Below, piece after piece: positions 55,844 through 64,000 of a stretch of DNA of 64,000 bases. The stretch comes from Cherax quadricarinatus (taxonomy: Eukaryota > Arthropoda > Malacostraca > Decapoda > Parastacidae): positions 27,111,391-27,175,390 of the forward strand of contig NC_091298.1 of assembly GCF_038502225.1 (NCBI RefSeq), in the 5' to 3' direction. Under the pieces are notes generated by a model that was given only the letters and a program-made list of their open reading frames with translations, did no database searches and was not told the origin of the DNA. The stretch's first letter is position 1; every line of letters starts with the position of its first letter. The translations under genes were made by a program, and so were the position numbers.

Positions 55844-57085
55844 TAGTATTTCACTTGCAGAGGCTTAATGGATATCTTTGGGATTACTGTGAAAGGTTAT
55901 CATATGCAATAAAAATGGCTTTATCAGTATATTTTAAAGATATACTTATGTATAAGTGTGTACTTATTACACTATATGGTATTGTTGTAGTTTGATTAAA
56001 TAGACACATACAGTACTTAATTTTGTTTGTGCTGCATTTGTTCTATATTTGAAATATGTTGCACAAAACAGAAGGGTGTGAACTACATACTTTCTTGCCA
56101 GGTAGAGCAAAAGATGTCAGGGCAATATGATTGTGACAGCTCATTGATTTTCTTCGTCATCTTAAGCCTGCGTCATAAAAAAGAAAAATTGGATAGAGGC
56201 CATTTTTTTAATATTTTAGTTAGGAAACAGACTTAACAAATTGAGTTGAGAATATAATTCTAGCATCAAATTTTACTCATAACTCATTCGAGTTTTTATT
56301 CATAGGGTTCCGCCATGTTAACAGGTATTTGTCTAATATGATATTGCTGAAAAGTTCCCAACTAACAAAGAAATAAATTTTAGCAAAGTGAATGAATGGG
56401 CTGACAAACTACTTAAATATCATGCTTTTTATTGTTATATTTTATTCATTATTTTGTTTGTTTTATTTACACTGCCATCTCGAGCAGTAAGATAGTTCTT
56501 TAGACTTTTTTGATGTATTATTTTAATTATTTAGCCTGACATGGAGTTCTGGAGGTGGTAATTGCAGTGATTACCCTCTGAAGGATAGACATGGATGTTG
56601 CATTTTGGATGGTCATTTGAATTGTGGAAATACCCTTTACTCCAACATTGGGTCACCTTAACACAGTGATAGGTTCTGAGTGGTTTATGCCAGGGGGTAG
56701 GAGGGTCTTCTCTGGGAGGGGTGTCACTCCCCACAGGGCTTTTGTCTTAAACTCAGCATATCTTTCAGTGTAAATGGTGGGGATATTTTCCCTTTCACTT
56801 ATATTTGCTTGGACTGAGTTGGATCACAACACGTTGTTTTCTTTGAAACCATGTTTAAACTTCTAGCCAGCTTCCCACTGTCAGGTATGAAAGACTGCAC
56901 TCGTACTCACATATTGAACACATGCGACTCACTCCCAGATACCACATAGAGAAACAACTGGCACTACTCTGCAAGGGACTGTTAGGTTTCTCTATCAATC
57001 CAGCATATCTTAATGGATGGCCCTGTATATCGAGAAGTATACAGGATTCATTGCTGACTTCTACACTGCTCTAACACATTCATTC
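55844..57085. other. Intergenic, nothing recognised
   Basis: Short open frames only. Part of 56540-56650 resembles decayed LINE UTR (GGAGTTCTGGAGGTGG, GGATGTTGCATTTTGG) but too weakly to call. Confidence 0.4.
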
Positions 57086-57089
57086 TCAC

Positions 57090-57560
57090 TTTCTTTCTTT
57101 CAACACACTGGCCGTATCCCACCGAGGCGGGGTGGCCCAAAAGGAAAAACGAAAGTTTTTCCTTTTACATTTAGTAATATATGCAGGAGAAGGGGTTACT
57201 AGCCCCTTGCTCCTGGCATTTTAGTTGCCTCTTACAACACGCATGGCTTAGGGAGGAAGAATTCTGTTCCACTTCCCCATGGAGATAAGAGGAAATAAAC
57301 AAGAACAAGAACTAGAAAGAAAACAGGAGAAAACCCATAGGGGTGTATATATATACATGCTTGTACATGTATGTGTAGTGTGACCTAAGTGTGAGTAGAA
57401 GTAGCAAGACATACCTGAAACCTTGCATGTTTATGAGACACAAAAATGGACACCAGCAATCCTACTATCATTTAAAACAATTACAGGCTTACATTTTACA
57501 CTCAATTGGCAGGACGGTAGTACCTCCCTGGGTGGTTGCTGTCTACCAACCTACTACCTA
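57090..57560 (-). repeat. 450-bp SINE-like repeat, minus
   Basis: CTTTCAACACACTGGCCG through CTGTCTACCAACCTACTACC. Confidence 0.8.
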
Positions 57561-57799
57561 GAATTCATTCTCACTGACCTCATTAAAAGTTCCACCTTTG
57601 ATGTAGACTCTCTGACTTTAATGGAAACTAACCAACATTGATTTCAAATTTACTCTTACACTAGCCTCTGCCTTTGTGGACCCCTACCCCTCACTCACTC
57701 CTATGTTTTGCACATTCCTACTTTTTCACAACCCTGCCCACAGTGGTGCATGATCTTTATGGGTTTAGTACCTTAATTGATGATGATGATGATAAATTT

Positions 57800-58001
57800 T
57801 TTTTTAACACATTGGCCATCTCCCACCAAGGCAGGATGACCTAAAAAAAGAAACACTTTCACCATCATTCACACATAATCACTGTCTTTGCAGAGGTGCT
57901 CAGATACGACACTTCAGATGTCACTCTATACAGCAAATATCCCAAATCCCTTCTTTAAAATGTAGGCATTGTACTTCCCACCTCCAGGTCTCAAGTCCAG
58001 C
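57800..58001 (-). repeat. LINE 3'-UTR fragment, minus
   Basis: TTTTTTTTAACACATTGGCC, CAAGGCAGGATGACC, AGGTCTCAAGTCCAGC. Confidence 0.75.
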
Positions 58002-58193
58002 TAACAATAATACACAAATAACCCACACATAGAAGAGTGGACCCTATGACGGCATTTTGGTCCGACTTTTGTGACTTTGTAAATGGTCTAATCAGACCGA
58101 AACGTCATTGTAGGCTCCTCTCTCCTATGTGCGGGTTATTTGTGTATTGTTCCAGTCGTGGTATTGTGCCTTTTTTTGTTATTTAACAATAAT
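58002..58193. mobile_element. Palindromic 172-bp element with 10-bp target duplication
   Basis: TAACAATAAT at 58002-58011 and 58184-58193. Arms begin ACACAAATAACCC and end GGGTTATTTGTGT. The core is GGTCTAATCAGACC then GAAACGTC, followed by the tail TTCCAGTCGTGGTATTGTGC. It is the same family as 7574-7790, inserted in the other orientation and more diverged. Confidence 0.85.
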
Positions 58194-59130
58194 GATACTA
58201 ATATTATTATTATTATGGGAAAATAGGTTCTAGGTTCTGAACAATCATCTTGTGATGAATTTTCAGGATTAACATTATAAGAAGGTGGCCAGGTGTACTA
58301 TGTCATGGATTTAAAATGTCTGACAAATTCATTCAAGCATTTCCTTCTCTCTCTTCAATAGAATTAAGAGTAAATTATTTACTTTTCCATTTGTGGCATT
58401 GTCCATCATTTAGACTTATTTGGGATTTTACCTTATGTGTACTACTAAGGATAGCCATGGTGTTACTTTAACAGCAGTGACAGATGTTCCCTTTGCTAGG
58501 AGTGAGCCTGTTATACCTTCTTTACTTGAATTCATCTCTTATTCTGAATATTTTAGAAGTTTTTAGCACACCCAGTACAGCTAACATAATAGTTATATCC
58601 TTGAAAACAATGTGTAATTTAGAAAACAGTAAAATGAACTAGAGGAGATGTGGAAAAAATAGGTGGCATTCATTTGACCCCCAAAAAGCCAACCAAAATT
58701 TTTATAGATTTCAAAAATGTAAAAAAATGATGATAATGTAATTGTAGGTGGATACAGTGATGTGTTATACTAATAAAATGCTTAGAGCTACAAATTTATC
58801 ATAAATATTACTTCTTGCCTTTAGTTCTGGTTGCTGGTGTATGTCAATGATTTTGAAAGGAGTGGAGGGGGATGGTGCAGCCCTAATGGGCTGAAATGGA
58901 AGATTGTGAACCAGTAGCCAAGGTGGATGTCATTTTCAAGTGTGAGAGCAGGGGTCATGACCCTGCTCTCAAACTTTTTTGTTTTATTAAATTGTTCTGA
59001 TCTATTTGTCATTCTTTTCAGACAACAACCTGGGTTACTTATTGCACAAGCTCATATTTTTACCTCATTCAGGTCATGTAAGCTTACACTTTCTCCATTG
59101 TATGTGTGCCACCCTTAAGCTTATCTAATA
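58194..59130. other. Intergenic, nothing recognised
   Basis: No coding or repeat signal supported. Confidence 0.4.
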
Positions 59131-60262
59131 CAGTGGAACTCCAGTTTTCATACTTAATCCATTCCAGAAGGTCATTTTAAATTGGAAACTTACGAAAACC
59201 GAAGCAATATTTCCCATAAGAAATAATGTAAACACAATCCGTTCCAGACACCCAAAAATATTAACAAAAAATACACTTTTTAAAGAATAACTATAGTTTT
59301 ACATACGGAAAACAATGAGAAATAAATATAAAGCACTAATGAAATGGATAAATGAACATTTAAATCACTATTACCTGCACTTATTGAAGACAGGACAAAA
59401 TACTTAAAATATGATGCACTAATATCAACTCTATGGCTTATTTATCTATCACAATTCATCTTATATGACATAGTAAATAATATTAGTAACATAGAAACAT
59501 GATATATACTCTAGAATGAATAAAATATGTAATTACATTTGTAAGGAGTGGTGGTGTTGGGTTTATCAATGCCACTGACAGCATAAACCATACATATAGT
59601 GGTGGTGGTGGCAGCAAGAGAGGTCACCACTACTATTCACACTGAAACAATGTATGTAATTTATAAATAAGAAATATTTACACTTTATAAATAAGAAATA
59701 TTTACACTTACCTTGGAGGAGCTGCTGACATTGGTTTAGGGTGGTGGAAGATACGCAGGTGGCATATGTTGTCAGTGGCCCTATATACCTCCAACAACAT
59801 TGGAGGAGTTAGTTTTGTGCTGTCCTTTTTCTATCGCTTAATTGCTTACCTTACTTGCTACACCGTTAATGTTACACTTTATTACTGGCTGGCGCTATAA
59901 GCATTATCGACTCCTGCTGCTTTAGTATCGTACAGTTCGTAGAATCACTGAAGAAGGCACATTCTCCCCTCTCCCTCAGCCTTTTACCAAAGGGCTGGCA
60001 CTAGAAACTTTTTTTGGGCCCATTGTGGTTTATTTCACAGTCGCAATCAATAAACAAGCACAAAAATTGCTAAATGTTTCGGATGAATGCTCACTCAACC
60101 AGTGACAAAGTCAGATTGACGGCATCTTTGGGCGGGCGGACGTGTCTGATACATATGATTTCCGGATCGAGATCCGACATCCAGAACATAATTTTGCCCA
60201 AAAGAGGGTTCTAAATCTGAAAAGTCCAATATCCACTACATATGAAAACCGGAGTTCCACTG
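59131..60262. mobile_element. TA-flanked element (CAGTGGAACTCC termini, 1132 bp)
   Basis: CAGTGGAACTCCAGTTTTCAT ... ATGAAAACCGGAGTTCCACTG, flanked by TA at both ends. Interior blocks (CTATGGCTTATTTATC, TAACATAGAAACATGAT) are shared with 49169-50247. No transposase frame was seen. Confidence 0.85.
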
Positions 60263-60974
60263 TATCTTGAATTTCTTCAGAACGCCAAGACTTACATGCT
60301 TATGCTTCTTTGATGATCTTTCATGATCACTTATATTCCTCTTAGGTGCTATGGCTAATATCCAGAGATAAAATAAGATGATGAGAAGGTAAAAAATTAA
60401 TCCATTAACACAGGTTGAGCATGGTATTGGATGTATACAAATAGAGCACTGAAGTGAGGGAGGTTGTGTGCATTACATAGGCTTTTCCCCATAAGACTTA
60501 TCCTCAGGGTCACTGTGAGACAGAAGGGAAAGTACCCAGCACTAGTCACATTTTTGCCCTGTATGTCCTCTGCCATGTACACTGATTAATACACTGTGCT
60601 CACCAAAAAATATGCTGCAATTTTGGAACCATGTTAAGGTGAAAACATGTTGCTATATCACAAGCTAGTTGATAGTCTACTGTATAATATGTTAGACCAT
60701 TTTGGGGTAACATCCAATACAACTTGAGGAGAGCATTTTCTTTTTTAGAAATGACATTGATTCATTGATAGGAAGAAATACTAATTTCCATTAATGTAAG
60801 TTGTGTTATTGACATTTTATCTGCAATTGTTGCTACTATTTTATGCAAATATGACAACACTGAATGAATAGCACATTTGGAAGTGTTTCTGAAATTTGAT
60901 ATACTACATTCTGGTAAGGCAGCAGGCAAAAAATATGTTTTCCCTCTGCACAGTTCATTGCTAGAAATAAAAGT
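60263..60974. other. Intergenic, nothing recognised
   Basis: Nothing supported. Confidence 0.4.
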
Positions 60975-61160
60975 AAAAGTTTACCAGAGAAAACTGGACC
61001 ACTTCCTGCACAGTGTCAGGTAAGACAAGCTGTGATGGCTTTGTAGTTCTGCAGGGTGCTAGCAGCAACACCCTGATTGACCAGGCAAGTAGTGAAATCT
61101 GGCATCAGACCAGGCTTTAAGAGTAGAACTGCTCTCGAAACCAGTCACAGGTACGTCGGT
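60975..61160 (+). repeat. LINE 3'-end fragment
   Basis: Parallel to 62885-63050: GAAAACTGGACCACTTCCTG, CAAGCTGTGATGG, AGCAGCAAC, TTGACCAGGCAAG. It is the end of the same LINE ORF. Confidence 0.7.
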
Positions 61161-61644
61161 ATTTAATTCTGCATGTCTAATGGTGTTATACCTTAGTGCA
61201 AAGAAGTAAACTCATAGAGAGGGGAAGCAGGTGGACAGATATGAGATGTTTTACTGTGACTGTAATAATAATGGACAAATTTGGAACTAATGGACTTTGT
61301 CCACTGTTTCCTAATTATTTGTTTTGTATTCCAAAGTCCATTAAATTGAGGATTTTATATCTGTTCTTTTTGAAAAAGAGCATCTGTCTACCATCTAGCA
61401 TTAAATTTAAGATGCAGCTTTATTGGCCAAGATTATTCTTTCAATCCTTACTGTGATATAAGATTATTTTAATGCTTGTTATAGTTTGTGTCATATAAAG
61501 CATACCAGATTATTCCTATATAACATGAACAGTCCATCCAAATTTTGTTTTTATATACAGTATTATATATATATTGTATCAGTGTATTTCCATATTATAT
61601 AACTCATTTTCCCAGAGTTTTATTTATCCCAATGATATACTGTA

Positions 61645-63195
61645 TTCTCCATGGGGAAGTGGAACAGAATTCTTCCTCTCTAAGCCGTCTGTGTCTTAAG
61701 AGGCGGCTAACAATTTTCAAATTTCATGGACCAGCACAACCAGCATAACCCGAATCAGCATGGTTTTAGAGCAGGACGATCATGCCTGTCACAGCTGCTG
61801 AACCATTATGATAGAATTATGGAGGCATTGGAAGATGACCAAAACGCACATGTGATTTACACAGATTTTGCAAAGGCGTTTGACAAATGTGATCATGGAG
61901 TGATAGCGTACAAAATGAGGGCCATGGGCATTATGGGGAAGGTAGGCAGATGTATTTCGGGTTCCTAACGCACACAACACAAAAAGTAGTAGTGAACAGG
62001 GCAACAGTAGTAGTGAACAGTGCCCCAAGGCACTGTCCTAGCACCTCTGCTGTTTCTCATCCTCATAGCAGACATAGATAAAAACACTTGGTACACTTTT
62101 GTATCATCATTTGTAGATGACACTAAAATAAGCATGAAAGTCACTACAGTAGAGGACACTGAAAAAAGTGAAGGAAGACATAAACAGGGTTTTCCAGTAG
62201 GCAGTGGAGAACAAGGCATTCAGTGATAAGTTTCAGCTGCTCAGGTATGGAAAGAATGAACTCAAAAGGAACACTATATACAAAACTCAAGGGGGTCACC
62301 AAATAGAACATAAGGAACACGTAAAAGACCTGGGAATAATTATGTCAGCTGACCTTTCTTTTAAAGACCATAAGAAGACAAAGATTATGACAGCCAGGAA
62401 GATGACAGGGTGGGTATTGAGAACTTTCAAAACAAGGGAAATAATGCCAGTGGTGACACTCTTCAAATAACTAATGCTCCTTCACTTAGAATATTGCTCA
62501 GTGCTGATGGCCCCGTTCAAAGCAGGAGAATATCGGAGCTGGAACAAATACAGAGATCGTGTATAGCTCACATTGAGCCAGTAGAGCATCTAAATTACTG
62601 GGAATGCCTTCAAGTCTTGAACATGTACTCATTGGAGCAGAGGAGAGAGAGATACATGATAATATATACCTGGAAAGTACTCGAGGGCCTGGTCCCAAAT
62701 CTGCACACTGCCATAATATACTGGAGTGAGAGATATGGGAGGAAGTGTAAAATAAACTCAGTGAGGAGCAGGAGTGTGATGGGGACAATAAGGGAACACT
62801 GTATCAACATCTGGGGCCCCAGACTATTCAACATCTTACCAGAAGATATCAGAAACACAGCTGGAACAAGTGTAAAAGCCTTCAAACGGAAACTGGACAA
62901 GTATCTTCAGCAGGTGCCAGGTCAACCAGGCTGTGATGGATATGTGGGACAGCAGGCCTCCAGCAGCAACAGCTTGGTTGACCAGGCAAGCACCAGACGA
63001 GCTTGGCCCATGGCTGGGCTCAGAGAGTAGAGAAACTCTCGAAACTCTTCAAAGATATATCAAAGGTAACATGCCGGGTGGAAGGGGCTAGTAACTCCTC
63101 CTGTATACATTACTAAATTTAAAAAGGAGAAACTTTCGTTTTTCCTTTTGGGCCACCCTTCCTTGGTGGGACACGACCAGTTTGTTGAAAGAAGA
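61645..63195 (+). repeat. 450-bp repeat interrupted by a LINE
   Basis: Left part 61645-61711 (CCATGGGGAAGTGGAACAGA ... GGCGGCTAAC) and right part 63066-63195 (AACATGCCGGGTGG ... GTTGAAAG) together make the 3' half of the repeat. Confidence 0.75.
61712..63065 (+). pseudogene. Non-LTR retrotransposon RT region, decayed
   Basis: RT motifs in order: QHGFRAGRSCLSQLL, VIYTDFAKAFDKCDHG (motif A), PQGTVLAPLLFLILIADI (motif B), SFVDDTKISM (motif C, with VDD), HVKDLGIIMSADLSFKDH (motif E region), IQRSCIAHIEPVEHLNYWE, VNKL-like tail and FKRKLDKYLQQVPGQPGCDG at the end. At least three frameshifts (about 61970, 62220, 62420) break it. It is inserted in a 450-bp repeat. Confidence 0.8.
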
Positions 63196-63534
63196 AGAAA
63201 GATATACTATATACATTCCCTTCCCTCCTTCCAATGAGGTCCCATCTGCTTGGTAGGGGGATTATAGTCTTCTCTTCCATGGCTGTACTGGATGGGCTTC
63301 TGCTCCCTCAGGATAACCATGGCATGTAAAGGCCTGACTCAACACTGTCCTGTATTTACAATGCACAGTGACCTGTAAATTCCTTGTTATCTCTTGCCTG
63401 AAAGTTGAGCAGACTGGTAGTTTACAGTCTGCTGGTGGCAACACACTTCTTTCATAAGAGCGGTCAGACGTGAGGTTCAGTGTTGGCCCACTGAATCAAT
63501 CGGCTAGTTTAGCATCGCTCTCCCTTGTCTGCCC
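63196..63534. other. Nothing recognised
   Basis: No repeat from this window and no coding signal. Confidence 0.4.
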
Positions 63535-63780
63535 CTCAAGGAAGGCTCCTTGATGTTGGTGAGGGGCTCTTGATTTAGGGAATTGGATCTGTGCTCCAGT
63601 TCCCCGAATTAAGCCTGAATGCCTTCCACATAGGCGCTGTATAATCCTCCCGCTTCCCCCTTGATTATAATAATAATAATAATCCCCGAATTAAGCGAAT
63701 GCTTCCACATCCCCCCCCCAGGCGCTGTATAATCCTCCGGGTTTAGCGCTTCCCCCATGATTATAATAATAATAATAATC
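63535..63780 (+). repeat. SINE-like element with (TAA)n tail, partly duplicated
   Basis: CTCAAGGAAGGCTCCTTGATG through CAGGCGCTGTATAATCC and (TAA)n at 63665-63682, then a second 3' part (GCGAATGCTTCCACATCC ... GATTATAATAATAATAATAAT) to 63780. Same family as 8059-8233. Confidence 0.8.
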
Positions 63781-64000
63781 TCCCTTGTCTGGTCAGGACC
63801 AGGAGAGCATCAGCAAATAGTTGCCACATTACTCATATATAACTATATTAACCCTAGGGTCATTTGTTTTAGTAAACAGTTAAGTCTCCTCTTATTAGAT
63901 TTGGTGGTGGGTGGGGACTGGTGAGCTGAAGGTGATTCCTGTTGTTTTATGAATAATCTCTCCTAGATATATTACATATTCTTGACCACCCTGCATGCCC
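63781..64000. other. Nothing recognised
   Basis: Window end; no feature supported. Confidence 0.4.

Noticed and set aside
56027..56236. 69-codon frame downstream of calpain-7
   Set aside because: No recognisable domain, neighbours or splice signals; consistent with chance.
59131..60262. Autonomous pogo/Tigger transposase
   Set aside because: Both terminal repeats are present but no DDE or HTH frame of meaningful length lies between them.

Overview
This is animal nuclear DNA: one intron-rich gene in a dense mosaic of transposable elements. The protein, the splice signals and the repeats (a tRNA-derived SINE, CR1/L2-like LINEs, a BEL/Pao retrotransposon, TTAA and TA transposons) suit an arthropod. 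The repeat types resemble those of decapod crustaceans such as crayfish, but I recall that from memory and have not tested it.

The only host gene I can support is calpain-7 (CAPN7/PalB type) on the + strand. Eleven coding exons between 22984 and 55189 join in frame to about 825 codons: two N-terminal MIT domains, a cysteine-protease core with Cys304, His470 and Asn490, and C-terminal C2-like domains. About 2.5 kb of coding sequence is spread over 32 kb, and the introns hold most of the repeats described.

Layout. 1-1140: possible LTR and leader. 1772-1980: minisatellite. About 1990-5115: C-rich, homopolymer-rich sequence that looks like unpolished read consensus. 5440-8956: broken CR1-like LINE (minus) interrupted by a SINE and a palindromic element, both with target-site duplications. 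9820-10118: tRNA-derived SINE. 11813-19880: BEL/Pao LTR retrotransposon (minus) with both LTRs; about 12060-17250 of it is corrupted in the same homopolymer style. 20281-21005: LINE 3' end. 21020-21245: G-rich minisatellite. 21464-21984: large palindrome. 22984-55189: calpain-7. 55.6-64 kb: TA and LINE/SINE elements, no gene recognised.

Repeat families that recur. (1) TTAA-flanked elements of about 1 kb with CCCTTT termini, piggyBac-like and non-autonomous, seven or eight copies. (2) TA-flanked elements with CAGTGG or CAGCCTCTCC termini. (3) A LINE with an FADD reverse transcriptase whose 3' tail is shared by a repeat of about 450 bp, suggesting a SINE/LINE partnership. (4) Palindromic elements of 171-191 bp, each flanked by a 10-14 bp target duplication and carrying a GAAACGT core that resembles a decayed hammerhead ribozyme. 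The fourth group is the most unusual item here.
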